64,000 nucleotides of DNA, taken from contig NZ_JANHDN010000005.1 of assembly GCF_024494565.1 (NCBI RefSeq), positions 124,001 to 188,000 on the forward strand. Direction: 5' to 3'. The position numbers and the translations under genes are program-made. This document shows positions 23,710-32,409 of the stretch, piece by piece. A model generated the notes under the pieces. The model had not been told where the DNA came from. It made no database searches and worked only from the letters and a program-made list of their open reading frames with translations. Source of the DNA: Halorubrum rutilum (GTDB lineage: Archaea; Halobacteriota; Halobacteria; Halobacteriales; Haloferacaceae). The stretch's first letter is position 1; every line of letters begins with the position of its first letter.

Positions 23710-23824
23710 ACCCTGAAGGTCACCTGTTACACCCTTAAGGCGCACGGTTCGACGCGGCGAGCGCCGCGACGCACCGGAATCAGCGTCCCGCGGCGCTTAA
23801 GAACGCGCCCGGCTGATTCCGGGT

Positions 23825-24433
23825 ATGTTCGAGGTCGAGATCAAGGTGCCGGCCGACGTCGACGCGGTCCGCGACCGCCTCCGGAAGGCCGGCGCCGAGC
23901 GCGTCGACGCGCGCCGCCAGCGCGACGCCTACTACGACGCGCCGCACCGCGACTTCGCCGAGACGGACGAGGCGCTCCGGGTGCGACGCGAGGCGCCGCT
24001 CCCGGACGGGATCGGTTCGGGAGCCGCCGAGACGGCCGACCGCGATCCGACTCCCGAGACGACCAAGCTCACGTACAAGGGACCGCTGCTCGACGAGGGG
24101 TCGAAGACCCGCGCGGAACGCGAGACCGAGGTGGCCGACCCGGAGGCCGCGGCCGGCATCCTCGCCGGACTCGGATTCGAGCCGGCGGCGACCGTCGAGA
24201 AGCGGCGCGAGTTCTGGGCGTACGACGGGTTCACCGTGACGCTCGACGCGGTCGACGGGCTCGGTGAGTTCGTCGAGATCGAGCGCTCGGTCGACGACGA
24301 GACCGCGATCGAATCGGTCAGGGACGACGCGCTCGCCGCCCTCGACCGGCTCGGGCTGGACGGCGCGGAACAGGTCCGCACCTCCTACCTCGGGCTGTTG
24401 CTGGCGGACGCCGACGCGAGCGACGACGAGTAG
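23825..24433 (+). CDS. CYTH-domain protein (class IV adenylate cyclase/thiamine-triphosphatase-like)
   Basis: The 202-residue protein begins with FEVEIKVP, the exact ExExK metal and phosphate signature of the CYTH superfamily. Further tunnel residues are visible in AETDEALRVRREAPLP, TKLTYKGPLLDEGSKTRAER and VTLDAVDGLGEFVEIERSVD. Members hydrolyse triphosphates or make cyclic AMP. In archaea the activity is usually untested, so a triphosphatase role is equally likely. It lies convergent with the MaoC gene. Confidence 0.9.
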   Translation: MFEVEIKVPADVDAVRDRLRKAGAERVDARRQRDAYYDAPHRDFAETDEALRVRREAPLPDGIGSGAAETADRDPTPETTKLTYKGPLLDEGSKTRAERETEVADPEAAAGILAGLGFEPAATVEKRREFWAYDGFTVTLDAVDGLGEFVEIERSVDDETAIESVRDDALAALDRLGLDGAEQVRTSYLGLLLADADASDDE

Positions 24434-24456
24434 CCGGGCGCCGCTCGCGACCGGAC

Positions 24457-24930
24457 TCAGTCTCCGTCGCCGTCGGGCCGCTTCTTCGAGAGCGCGGTCC
24501 GGTCGAACTCGCAGACGAGGACGTCGTCGCCGTCCTCGACGAGCTTGAACGCCTCCACGTGCATCGTGACGACGCCGCGCTCGCCGTCGCTCGTCTCCCG
24601 CTTGTCGGTGACGGTCGACCGCGCGCGGATCGTGTCGCCGTGGAACACCGGATTCGGGTGCTCGACGTCGTCGTACGAGAGGTTCGCGACGATGGTGCCG
24701 TCCGTCGTCTCCGGGATCGACACGCCGACCGCGAGCGACAGCGTGTACAGCCCGTTGACGAGCCGCTCGCCGAACTGCGTCTCCCCGGCGAAGTCGGCGT
24801 CGAGGTGGAGCGGCTGCTGGTTCATCGTCATGTCGCAGAACCGCTGGTTGTCGCTCTCGCTCACGGTCCGCCGGCGCGCGTGCTCGATCGTCTCTCCGAC
24901 CTCGAACTCCTCGTAGTAGCGTCCCGTCAT
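24457..24930 (-). CDS. MaoC-family (R)-hydratase/dehydratase
   Basis: A single hot-dog domain of 157 residues. The hydratase catalytic motif reads FCDMTMNQQPLHLDADFAGE (Asn/His region), followed by RLVNGLYTLSLAVGV and the substrate loop VFHGDTIRARSTV. It would add or remove water on a CoA thioester such as mesaconyl- or crotonyl-CoA. The gene diverges from a CitE-like lyase gene, and glutamate dehydrogenase follows. This grouping resembles methylaspartate-cycle genes, but single-domain MaoC proteins are shorter than characterised mesaconyl-CoA hydratase. Specificity is therefore open. Confidence 0.88.
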   Translation of the reverse strand: MTGRYYEEFEVGETIEHARRRTVSESDNQRFCDMTMNQQPLHLDADFAGETQFGERLVNGLYTLSLAVGVSIPETTDGTIVANLSYDDVEHPNPVFHGDTIRARSTVTDKRETSDGERGVVTMHVEAFKLVEDGDDVLVCEFDRTALSKKRPDGDGD

Positions 24931-25063
24931 GGGGCGACCCTCGACCTCGGGCGACAAATCGGTACCGCTCCGGGTGCCGGAGGCGTCGGCGGTCCGGACG
25001 GCCGGCTCGGGTCACGATCCGGACGGCCCGGCTCTTTATGTCCGGTCGCGAGGAGTCCTCGAC

Positions 25064-25957
25064 ATGGCCCGACGAAGCCTCCTGTTCTCCCCCGGCGACC
25101 GCCCGGAGCTCATGCGGAAGGCGCCGGGGACGGGCGCGGACGTCGTCTGCTTCGACCTCGAAGACGCCGTCGCTCCCGGCCGGAAGGACGAGGCCCGCGC
25201 CGCCGTCCGCCGCGTGCTCGCGGCCCCCGACTTCGACCCCGACGCCGAGGTGTGCGTCCGGCTCACGGCGTCGGACCCCGGCGCCGACCTCGACGCCCTC
25301 GTCGGTGCCGAGATAGCGGACGAAGCCGGAAGCGACGGCGACGCCGAGCCCGCGATCCGGCTCGACGCGGTCATGCTTCCGAAGGTCGAGGGCGCCGACC
25401 GCGTGGCCGACGCGGCCGCGCTGTGCGCCGACCGCGGGCTCGATCCCGCCGTGTTCGCCCTCGTCGAGACGGCGGGCGGCGTGCTCGCCGCGGAGGCGAT
25501 CGCCGACGCGGCCGCGACGGAGGCCCTCCTCTTCGGCGCCGAGGACCTCGCGGCCGACCTCGGGGCGACGCGGACCGACGAGGGGACCGAGGTGTTGTAC
25601 GCCCGCGAGCACGTCGTTCTCGCGGCCGGTGCGGCCGACGTCGACGCGCTCGACACGGTGTACACGGCGTTTTCCGATACCGAGGGGCTCCGCGAGGAGG
25701 CGGCGTTCGCGCGCACGCTCGGCTACGACGGGAAGCTCGCGATCCACCCGTCGCAGGTCGACCCGATCAACGAGGCGTTCACGCCCGACCCGGACGAGAT
25801 CGAGTGGGCGTCGCGCGTGCTCGACGCCCGCGACGAGGCCGACCGCGAGGACCGCGGCGTGTTCAGCGTCGACGGCGAGATGATCGACGCGCCGCTGGTC
25901 GCGCGAGCGGAGCGGATCGTCGAGCGGGCGGCGGCCGCGGGGATCGACGCGCGGTAG
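25064..25957 (+). CDS. CitE-like HpcH/HpaI-family lyase or malyl-CoA thioesterase
   Basis: A TIM-barrel protein of 297 residues beginning MARRSLLFSPGDRPELMRKA. The metal and CoA-binding region is DVVCFDLEDAVAPGRKDEAR, followed by LDAVMLPKVEGADRVADAAA, ALVETAGGVLAAEAIADA and the C-terminal GYDGKLAIHPSQVDPINEAF. Homologues cleave malyl- or methylmalyl-CoA, or hydrolyse malyl-CoA. It is divergent from the MaoC gene. TATA-like CTCTTTATGT (25032-25041) lies 23-32 bases upstream of the ATG at 25064, fitting a leaderless start. Confidence 0.88.
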   Translation: MARRSLLFSPGDRPELMRKAPGTGADVVCFDLEDAVAPGRKDEARAAVRRVLAAPDFDPDAEVCVRLTASDPGADLDALVGAEIADEAGSDGDAEPAIRLDAVMLPKVEGADRVADAAALCADRGLDPAVFALVETAGGVLAAEAIADAAATEALLFGAEDLAADLGATRTDEGTEVLYAREHVVLAAGAADVDALDTVYTAFSDTEGLREEAAFARTLGYDGKLAIHPSQVDPINEAFTPDPDEIEWASRVLDARDEADREDRGVFSVDGEMIDAPLVARAERIVERAAAAGIDAR

Positions 25958-26019
25958 CGACCGTCCCTTCCCGCTGATCGTCCGTCACAATTAACCCCGG
26001 TCCCCGGGGACGTTCCCAC

Positions 26020-27273
26020 ATGGCCGATCAGGCGAACCCGTTCGAGAGTCTGCGGGAACAGGTCGACGACGCCGCGGCGCACCTCGACGCCCCGCCGGGC
26101 GTGCTCACCCGACTGAAGAACCCGGAGCGACTGCTGGAGACGAACCTGACGTTCGAGCTCGACGACGGATCGCTGGAGACGGTCCGCGCCTACCGGTCGC
26201 AGTTCAACGGCGACCGCGGGCCGTACAAGGGCGGGATCCGGTATCACCCCGGCGTCACGCGCGACGAGGTGAAGGCGCTCTCCGGATGGATGGCGTACAA
26301 GTGCGCCGTCGTCGACGTGCCCTACGGCGGGGGGAAGGGGGGGATCGCGATCGACCCGAGCGACTACTCCGAGAGCGAGCTGGAGCGACTGACGCGCGCG
26401 TTCGCGACGGAGCTCCGACCGCTCATCGGCGTGGACCGCGACATCCCGGCGCCGGACGTCAACACCGGCCAGCGGGAGATGAACTGGATCAAGGACACCT
26501 ACGAGACGCTGGAGAACACGACCGCGCCCGGCGTCATCACCGGGAAGGCGCTCGACTCGGGCGGGAGCGAGGGACGCGTCGAGGCGACCGGCCGCTCCGT
26601 CGCGCTCGCCGCGCGCGAGACGTTCGACTGGCTCGACCGGGACCTCGCGGGCGCGACGGTGGCCGTGCAGGGGTACGGCAATGCCGGGTCGGTCGCGGCC
26701 GCGCTCGTCGACGACCTCGGCGGGGACGTGGTGGCCGTCTCCGACTCCTCCGGCGGGATCTACGACTCCGACGGGTTCGACCCACGGGCGGTGAAGGAGC
26801 ACAAGGCCGAGACGGGCGCCGTCTCGGGCTACGGTGACGCCGCGTCGATCACGAACGAGGAGCTGTTGACGCTCGACGTCGACCTGCTCGTGCCCGCGGC
26901 GCTGGAGAACGCGATCGACGGCGACCTCGCCGCCGACGTCCGGGCCGACGTGATCGTCGAGGCGGCCAACGGTCCCCTCACCCCCGACGCCGACGACGTC
27001 CTCGTCGAGAAGGACGTCTACGTCGTCCCCGACATCTTCGCCAACGCCGGCGGCGTCACCGTCTCGTACTTCGAGTGGGTCCAGAACCGCCAGCGGTTCG
27101 GCTGGACGGAGGAGCGCGTCAACGACGAGCTCGAACGCGTGATCACGGAGGCGTTCGACGGGATCGTCGAGGCCTACGAGGGACGCGACGTCCGCGACCT
27201 CCGCACCGCCGCTTACGTCGTCGCCATCGGTCGGATCGTGGACGCCTACGACCAGGCCGGCAGCTGGCCGTAG
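26020..27273 (+). CDS. gdh: Glutamate dehydrogenase (Glu/Leu/Phe/Val family)
   Basis: A 417-residue hexameric-type glutamate dehydrogenase that interconverts glutamate and 2-oxoglutarate plus ammonia. Motifs are [20 protein letters not shown] (glutamate binding), [16 protein letters not shown] with the catalytic Lys, [19 protein letters not shown], and the Rossmann turn [19 protein letters not shown]. Length is normal. The cofactor cannot be decided. It is co-directional with the CitE-like gene, with 62 bases between, and could feed glutamate into methylaspartate-type carbon assimilation. Confidence 0.95.
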   Translation: MADQANPFESLREQVDDAAAHLDAPPGVLTRLKNPERLLETNLTFELDDGSLETVRAYRSQFNGDRGPYKGGIRYHPGVTRDEVKALSGWMAYKCAVVDVPYGGGKGGIAIDPSDYSESELERLTRAFATELRPLIGVDRDIPAPDVNTGQREMNWIKDTYETLENTTAPGVITGKALDSGGSEGRVEATGRSVALAARETFDWLDRDLAGATVAVQGYGNAGSVAAALVDDLGGDVVAVSDSSGGIYDSDGFDPRAVKEHKAETGAVSGYGDAASITNEELLTLDVDLLVPAALENAIDGDLAADVRADVIVEAANGPLTPDADDVLVEKDVYVVPDIFANAGGVTVSYFEWVQNRQRFGWTEERVNDELERVITEAFDGIVEAYEGRDVRDLRTAAYVVAIGRIVDAYDQAGSWP

Positions 27274-27297
27274 TTCGGCTCGTCCGGAGCGACGCCC

Positions 27298-28014
27298 CTA
27301 CTCCAGCCGCGCGTCCCGGACCTCGACGTGACCGCGGTCGCCCTCCCACACGGCGTCGTACTCGAACGCGATCCGGCGGTCCATGTGGGGGCCGTCGACG
27401 ACGTACGTCTCGAACTCGCCGCCCTCGCCCAGCGGGTGGACCCCGTACTCCTCGCGCAGATCGAGCAGCTCCGCGAGCGCGTCGGCGTCGTAGCGCCGCC
27501 CGAGCCACGACTCGTCGAGGCCGTAGGCGGCGACCTGGACGATCCGGATCTCGAAGCCGGCGTCGAACATCGCCTCCGCGAGCGCGACCGGGTCCTCGCC
27601 CCACAGCGGGGCGAACAGATCGATTCCGAGCCGGTCGCACATCCCCCGGATCCGGCTGGTCTGGTACTCGCTCTCGACCGCGCCCGCGGTGACGCCCGCG
27701 AGGTCGACCCCGTCGGCCGCGGCGATCTCCCGGAGCGCCGCTTCCATCGGCTCCAGCTCGGCGTCGCCCTGCGCGCCCGCGTCGTCGACGTCGTCCGCGC
27801 CGAAGTCGTCGGGCGACACCTCGACGAGGTCGATCCCGACGCTCTCGGCCGCGAGCCCGGCGAGCTCCGTCGCCGGGGTGTGGTACATGTACGAATCGCC
27901 CGCGGGGTGGACGGTCAGGAGCCGCGAGACGTCGAGTCCCGTCTCCAGGGCGCGGTACAGCGCCCACGAGGAGTCCTTCCCGCCCGAGAAGAGGCTCACC
28001 CAGTCGTCGGTCAT
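27298..28014 (-). CDS. Diphthine-ammonia ligase (Dph6-like)
   Basis: An ATP-pyrophosphatase of 238 residues that would amidate diphthine on elongation factor 2 in the last step of diphthamide synthesis. The PP-loop SLFSGGKDSSWALYRALE lies at residues 7-25. AGVTAGAVESEYQTSRIRGM, FAPLWGEDPVALAEAMFDAG and the C-terminal GEGGEFETYVVDGPHMDRRI are characteristic. The ATG at 28014 (MTDDWVSLFSGGKD) fixes the start one strand before the PP-loop. With dph2 at 18610, the first and last steps are both encoded in this window. Confidence 0.9.
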   Translation of the reverse strand: MTDDWVSLFSGGKDSSWALYRALETGLDVSRLLTVHPAGDSYMYHTPATELAGLAAESVGIDLVEVSPDDFGADDVDDAGAQGDAELEPMEAALREIAAADGVDLAGVTAGAVESEYQTSRIRGMCDRLGIDLFAPLWGEDPVALAEAMFDAGFEIRIVQVAAYGLDESWLGRRYDADALAELLDLREEYGVHPLGEGGEFETYVVDGPHMDRRIAFEYDAVWEGDRGHVEVRDARLE

Positions 28015-28150
28015 TGGCGGCGGAACGCTCGGCGCGCCTAAAGCGTCGGCGGTCCGGGGCGTCTCAGTCGTTGGCGGTCCGGGGCGCCGTCGCTCAGCGT
28101 GTCGGGGTGTCGGGGTGCGCGAGAACGACCGGCGCGCTCCGGACCGACGC

Positions 28151-28720
28151 TCAGTCCGAGATGAACTCGTTGTCGCGCCAGTTGACGCCGCCGTCGCCGT
28201 CGCCGGCGCCCTGCGGGCTCTCGACGACCTCGATGCTCGCGGGACGCGGCTCACCCTCGACGATCCGCGTCGCTTCGAGCTCGTCGTTCTCCTCGGTGAT
28301 CGCGGTCAGCGTCCCCTTCTCCGAGAGCTGCGCCAGCTCGCGGAGCACGAGGAACATCGGGTACTGGAGCGCGGAGTTCTGGAGGACGGTCTCGCGGTCG
28401 CCCTTGAAGCAGGCGAACTCGACGAGCTCGGAGGGGATCTCCTCCTCCTCGTCGTCCATCCACTGCGGGCCGCCGGCGCGGGGCGGCTCCTCCTCCCAGA
28501 CGCGCGTCTCCGTGACGGACGCCTTCAGCTGGGCGGTCGGCGTGTACTTGCTGATCGAGTCGTCGTCGGACAGGGCCTTGATGATGAGAGTGTTGTTTCG
28601 ACGCGTGATGTCGATGTCGTCGATCTCCGGCGGGAGGTCGGGGTCTTCTTCGAAGTACGTCTCCACGTCTTCGAGGGGCAGTTCGAGCGTCGAATGAAGT
28701 CTGAACACGCGGCCTGTCAT
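28151..28720 (-). CDS. Conserved haloarchaeal protein of unknown function
   Basis: A 189-residue soluble, acidic protein beginning MTGRVFRLHSTLELPLEDVE. The N-terminal 75 residues form alternating strands and helices (ETYFEEDPDLPPEIDDIDIT, then RRNNTLIIKALSDD). The rest is helical, with EFACFKGDRETVLQNSALQY and VLRELAQLSEKGTLTAITEE, and a Gly/Asp-rich linker. No catalytic motif is seen. ATATAAAC (28803-28810, minus strand) suggests a promoter with a leader of about 60 bases. The name of its family is not certain to me. Confidence 0.7.
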   Translation of the reverse strand: MTGRVFRLHSTLELPLEDVETYFEEDPDLPPEIDDIDITRRNNTLIIKALSDDDSISKYTPTAQLKASVTETRVWEEEPPRAGGPQWMDDEEEEIPSELVEFACFKGDRETVLQNSALQYPMFLVLRELAQLSEKGTLTAITEENDELEATRIVEGEPRPASIEVVESPQGAGDGDGGVNWRDNEFISD

Positions 28721-28901
28721 TGTTGGTTGGGTGAGATGGATCGAGACGGTCGGCACGGCGGCAGCGGCAACGGCTGCACCTGGTTCAGTTAGGCACCGTA
28801 GGTTTATATGGCCTGCCCTTCGACCCCCAAGATCGGGCGTCGATACGCCCGGTGCGGGCGCCCGGATCGACTCGGCGCCGGGCTCCACTCGATGCCGCGG
28901 T

Positions 28902-29246
28902 CTACTCGGCGCCGAGCTCGGCCGCCAGCTCGCCGCGCTCCTCCAGCTCCGCGAGCACGTCGCTCCCGCCGACGAACTCCCCGTCGACGAACGTCTGCGG
29001 GATGGTTTCCCAGCCGCTCTCGGCCTCCAGCGCCTCGCGGTAGTGGTCCAGCGCGGGCAGCACGTCGACGGTCTCGAACTCCTCGACGTGCTGACCGATC
29101 AGCTCGACGGCGCGCTGCGAGTAGCCGCACTGGGGCATCAGGCGGTTCCCCTTCATGAACAGGACCACGTCGTTCTCGGCGATGGTCTCTTGGACGCGCG
29201 CTTCGATTTCGTCGGGGTCGGCCTCGGATTCGGGCTGGAACGTCAT
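28902..29246 (-). CDS. Monothiol glutaredoxin-like protein
   Basis: The 114-residue thioredoxin-fold protein has the motif CGYS (Cys40) preceded by KGNRLMPQ, in the position of the CGFS motif of monothiol (Grx4/GrxD-type) glutaredoxins. These glutaredoxins carry Fe-S clusters. WETIPQTFVDGEFVGGSDVL supplies the cis-Pro and the Gly-Gly glutathione-site motifs. Haloarchaea use gamma-glutamylcysteine rather than glutathione, so the ligand may differ. The start at 29246 (MTFQPESEADP) gives the family length. Repeat copy D lies upstream. Confidence 0.88.
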   Translation of the reverse strand: MTFQPESEADPDEIEARVQETIAENDVVLFMKGNRLMPQCGYSQRAVELIGQHVEEFETVDVLPALDHYREALEAESGWETIPQTFVDGEFVGGSDVLAELEERGELAAELGAE

Positions 29247-29404
29247 GGCCGTCGGTACGCGCCCCCGCGGCAAATGGGTTCCGCACGGGACGACCGCGAA
29301 CGAGGGAGCGTATGCGCGATCGATCGCCCGTAAACAGCTATCAGTACAATCGTTATTTTCGAATTTCTATGCGCTCGTCTATACGCGGTTGAGGCTTGAT
29401 AATC

Positions 29405-29697
29405 GGTGAATACAGCCAAAGCCCCAGCCGGGAGGACGGCGCACGCTCGCTGCGCGCTTCGGTCGCTCACTCCGTTCGCTCCCTCCAGTGCTTGCGTCGC
29501 CTGCGCCGTCCTCCCGACTGCCCCTTTGAGTCCCGCCCCGCACCGCTCCACACAGCACCTCACGCCTCCCCAGCCTCGTCGCTCGGTCGGGGCTCCCGGC
29601 GGTCGCCCGCTCCCTCGCGACTCCCTCGCACGCGCTGACTCGCGGCCGCCGAGGGCGGCCGCTCGGAGGCGCGCACCGACCGCAGTCGGTGTTTGGG
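29405..29697 (-). repeat. Dispersed structured repeat, copy D (candidate non-coding RNA)
   Basis: A complete copy on the minus strand, occupying most of the 460-base gap between the glutaredoxin and gfcR genes. Hairpin I is the longest in the family: 9 bp, GCGGCCGCC at 29642-29650 against GGCGGCCGC at 29654-29662. Its A-rich box (29689-29697) lies 24 bases from CCTCCGAG. The long stem is CAGCCGGGAGGACGGCGCA (29425-29443) against TGCGCCGTCCTCCCGACTG (29502-29520), complementary except for one T-G-type position. The outer CAAAG/CTTTG pair is at 29417-29421 and 29524-29528. The loop has no double-hairpin insert. Bases 29247-29404 are AT-rich promoter DNA without another gene. Confidence 0.88.
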
Positions 29698-29707
29698 TGG
29701 CGGCCGA

Positions 29708-30343
29708 CTACTCGTCGCGGTCGACGCGGACGACGTCCACGAGCGAGTACACGGGGACGCCGTCGATCTCGTCGTACCCCTTCTTGTCGACGAGCACGAC
29801 GCAGGCGACGGGCTCGCCGCCCTGCTCGCGGATCGCGTTGATCGACTCCCGCATCGTCGTCCCCGAGGTGATGATGTCGTCGACGACGTAGCAGTCGCGG
29901 TCGCGGATCGCCGCGAAGTTCCGGGAGAAGCCGCCGCCCTGCTCGTCGATGTCGCCCTCCTCCCACTGGTGTTTGGCCGGGGCGTACGTCCCGAGGTCGG
30001 TGTCGAGCCGGTCCGCGACCGCGGTCGCGAGCGGCGCGCCGGCCTTCTCGATCCCGACGGTCAGGTCGACCGCCTCGCCCTGCTTCGCCAGGAGGTCGGC
30101 CATCGCGCTCGCGGCGTAGCCGAGCCGCGTCGAGTCGCGCCCCAGCGCCGACCAGTCGACGTGGATGTCGGCGGTCGACCCGGGGGCCGCGGTCTCGGCC
30201 GCGGCGTTGCTCCCTCCGCCGCGCTCGACGAGCCAGCTCGCGGTCTCCCGGGAGACGTTCAGTTCGTCGGCGATCTCGCCCTTCGAGAGACCGTGCTCCG
30301 CGAGCTCGGCCGCGCTGTCTATCAGGTCGTCAACGTTCTTCAT
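29708..30343 (-). CDS. gfcR: Transcriptional regulator GfcR (HTH plus phosphoribosyltransferase-like domain)
   Basis: GfcR activates genes for glucose catabolism by the semi-phosphorylative Entner-Doudoroff route in haloarchaea. The 211-residue protein begins with a helix-turn-helix (DLIDSAAELAEHGLSKGEIA, then DELNVSRETASWLVERGG). It continues with a type I phosphoribosyltransferase fold whose PRPP loop DCYVVDDIITSGTTMRES is intact. It resembles orotate phosphoribosyltransferase and was often misnamed PyrE. Its ATG overlaps the last 14 bases of the glucose dehydrogenase gene, so the two are cotranscribed and possibly mutually controlled. Confidence 0.9.
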   Translation of the reverse strand: MKNVDDLIDSAAELAEHGLSKGEIADELNVSRETASWLVERGGGSNAAAETAAPGSTADIHVDWSALGRDSTRLGYAASAMADLLAKQGEAVDLTVGIEKAGAPLATAVADRLDTDLGTYAPAKHQWEEGDIDEQGGGFSRNFAAIRDRDCYVVDDIITSGTTMRESINAIREQGGEPVACVVLVDKKGYDEIDGVPVYSLVDVVRVDRDE

Positions 30344-31400
30344 ATGCGCCGAATTCGACCGCCGTTTTAATAGTCGTGTCGTCATCCGCGAACGCGGCCT
30401 CGACCTCGTCGAGCCCGTAGACGCCGGTGACGAGATCGCCGAGGAACCCCTCGTCGAACCGGGACAGCGAGTCGGCGGCGGCCTCGAAGTGCTCGTAGCC
30501 GGAGTTGACGCTGCCGACGAGCGCCTTGTTGTGCAGGACGAACTCGCGGTGGAGCCGTCCGCCGTCGACCTCGAACTCCCAGTCGCCCGGGACGCCGAGC
30601 AGCGCGCCCACCCCGTTCGGGGCGAGCGCCTCGATGGTCTCGAAGGCGTGCGGCGCGTGGCCGGTCGCCTCGAAGACGAAGTCCATCGATTCGTGCGCCT
30701 CCGGGACGGACGGCACGGGCGTCTCGTTGGAGTTGACGTACGTCGCGCCGAGCGACTCGATGACGTCGATCGTCGGGTCCGGTCGCTCGCGGCGACCGAG
30801 GCAGTAGATCCGATCGAAGTCGGCGTCGAGCGTCGCGACCGTGAGCAGCCCGAGCGAGCCGTTACCGAGCACCAGCGCCGACTCCGGCTCCCAGTGGAAC
30901 GCCGACCGGCTGGCGTACGCGTGCTCGATCGCCTTCTCCGCGATGGAGATCGGTTCGACGAGGAACCCCCACTCGGCGAGCGCGGGCGGGATCTCGACGA
31001 GGAACTCCGCCGGGCTGGTGAAGTACTCGGCCATGAAGCCGTGCGCGCCGACGATGCCGCGCTCGTGGTACTCGCCGTCCGGCGCCATGTCGGGCTCGCC
31101 GCGCGCGAAGTACTCGTTCGCGCCGTTCGGCGGACGTCGCACCGTCGGGACGACCACGTCGCCGACCTCGAACGGCGTGTCGTTCGGGTCCTCGACGACG
31201 CCCACGGCCTCGTGACCCAACACGAGGTGGTCCTCGCCCTCGGGCGCGCCCCCGTGAGTGCCGGCGATGACCTCGTGGTCCGTCCCGTCCACGCCGACCC
31301 GGAGGGTCCGGACGAGCGCCTCCCCGGGCGCGGGCTCCGGTCGCGGCTTCTCCGTCACGACCGGTTTCTCGGCCCCTTCGTACACGGCTATCGCGTTCAT
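30330..31400 (-). CDS. gdh: Glucose 1-dehydrogenase (zinc-dependent MDR family)
   Basis: This enzyme oxidises glucose to gluconate with NAD(P)+ and feeds the semi-phosphorylative Entner-Doudoroff pathway. The 356-residue sequence matches the haloarchaeal enzyme. Zinc ligands fall at Asp38 (GVDGTDHEV) and His63-Glu64 (LGHEAVGVVED), and the Rossmann segment is ALVLGNGSLGLLTVATLDAD. The ATG at 31400 (MNAIAVYEGAEKPVV) is clear. The promoter region holds a 14-bp palindrome at 31426-31439, a good candidate binding site for GfcR, encoded by the overlapping downstream gene. Confidence 0.94.
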   Translation of the reverse strand: MNAIAVYEGAEKPVVTEKPRPEPAPGEALVRTLRVGVDGTDHEVIAGTHGGAPEGEDHLVLGHEAVGVVEDPNDTPFEVGDVVVPTVRRPPNGANEYFARGEPDMAPDGEYHERGIVGAHGFMAEYFTSPAEFLVEIPPALAEWGFLVEPISIAEKAIEHAYASRSAFHWEPESALVLGNGSLGLLTVATLDADFDRIYCLGRRERPDPTIDVIESLGATYVNSNETPVPSVPEAHESMDFVFEATGHAPHAFETIEALAPNGVGALLGVPGDWEFEVDGGRLHREFVLHNKALVGSVNSGYEHFEAAADSLSRFDEGFLGDLVTGVYGLDEVEAAFADDDTTIKTAVEFGAYEER

Positions 31401-31425
31401 ACGCGAACCGACGTGGTCAGCCACC

Positions 31426-31439
31426 AAAAGATTTCTTTT
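31426..31439. promoter_or_regulatory. Palindromic operator candidate upstream of glucose dehydrogenase
   Basis: AAAAGA-TT-TCTTTT is a perfect 6+6 inverted repeat 26 bases upstream of the ATG, at the TATA/BRE position. A second AT-rich inverted pair, TTTA...TAAA, follows at 31437-31451. The site is in the right place for GfcR or TATA-binding-protein competition; the true GfcR motif cannot be confirmed by eye. Confidence 0.45.
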
Positions 31440-31506
31440 ATTGTGAGTAAAGAATACGCCCCTTTCGACCGCGGGTTTTTCCTCCCCCTCGCTCGGAGGG
31501 TTACTC

Positions 31507-32307
31507 GTGTGTACCCTCGCCCTCGCGTGGCGCGCGTTCGGCGACGCCCCCGTCGCGCTCGCCGCCAACCGCGACGAGGCGCTCGACCGGCCCGCGGAGC
31601 CGCCGGCGCTGCGCGACCCCGCCGACGGCGACGGCGTCCGATACGTCGCTCCGCGCGACGCCGAGGCCGGCGGGACGTGGATCGGCCTCTCGGCCGCCGG
31701 GGTCGCCGTCGCGGTCACCAACCGCTGGCTCGACGCGGACCGCGAGGGGGACCGCTCCAGGGGGCTCCTCGTCCGGGACTGCCTCGAAGCGGGTTCCGCC
31801 GAGGCCGCCGCGCGCGCCGTTGAGCGCGATCTCGAAACCCGGGCGTACGACGGGTTCAACCTCGTGCTCGCGGACGACACCGCCGCCTTCGTGCTCTCGT
31901 ACGACGGCGGCCTCGCGGTCACCCGGCTCGACCCCGGGGTCCACGTCGTCGGCAACGTCGGCGGCGTGGTGAACGGCGTCGAGCGGTTCGCGGTCCCGGA
32001 GCGCCGCCGGGAGTTCGGTGCGGAGCGCGCCGACAGCGCGCGTCGGGTCGCGGCCGCGTTGGTCCCCGAACCGGGCGAATCCGGCGCGTCGTGGGTCGAC
32101 CGCGCGAGCGACGTCCTCGCGGACCACGAGTACGGCGCCTGCCTCCACGGCGACGGGTTCGGGACGCGGTCGTTCACTCGGATCCGGACGAGCGCCGACC
32201 CGACGGGGACTCCCGAGTTCGCCTATGCCGACGGGCCGCCCTGCGAGACGCCGACGGCGCCCGTGTCGGTCCCGAGCGACTTCGGCGCGGCCGACGGCGG
32301 GACGTGA
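31507..32307 (+). CDS. NRDE-family protein (TANGO2-like)
   Basis: A 266-residue Ntn-hydrolase-like protein. It begins at a GTG with Met-Cys (MCTLALAWRAFGDAPVALAA), and the signature NRDE follows at about residue 22 (LAANRDEALDRPAEPP). VAPRDAEAGGTWIGLSAAGV is the next conserved block. The Cys at position 2 would become an N-terminal nucleophile if the initiating residue is removed. In eukaryotes the TANGO2 relative is linked to haem handling and membrane traffic; the archaeal function is not known. It is divergent from glucose dehydrogenase across a promoter of about 100 bases. Confidence 0.85.
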   Translation: MCTLALAWRAFGDAPVALAANRDEALDRPAEPPALRDPADGDGVRYVAPRDAEAGGTWIGLSAAGVAVAVTNRWLDADREGDRSRGLLVRDCLEAGSAEAAARAVERDLETRAYDGFNLVLADDTAAFVLSYDGGLAVTRLDPGVHVVGNVGGVVNGVERFAVPERRREFGAERADSARRVAAALVPEPGESGASWVDRASDVLADHEYGACLHGDGFGTRSFTRIRTSADPTGTPEFAYADGPPCETPTAPVSVPSDFGAADGGT

Positions 32308-32409
32308 CGCGGTCCGCGGCCCCCGTGACGGGTGTCCCCCGTCGCCGCTCCTCCGGCCGCGACGGGACGGAAAGCCAGTTTTAAGCGAGTCGCGGGCGGG
32401 TGTTCGACC

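Noticed and set aside
28808..29158. Plus-strand gene starting after GGTTTATATGG
   Set aside because: The product is Arg/Ala/Pro-rich and lies antisense to the glutaredoxin gene. The TATA-like bases fit the minus-strand gene ending at 28151 better.
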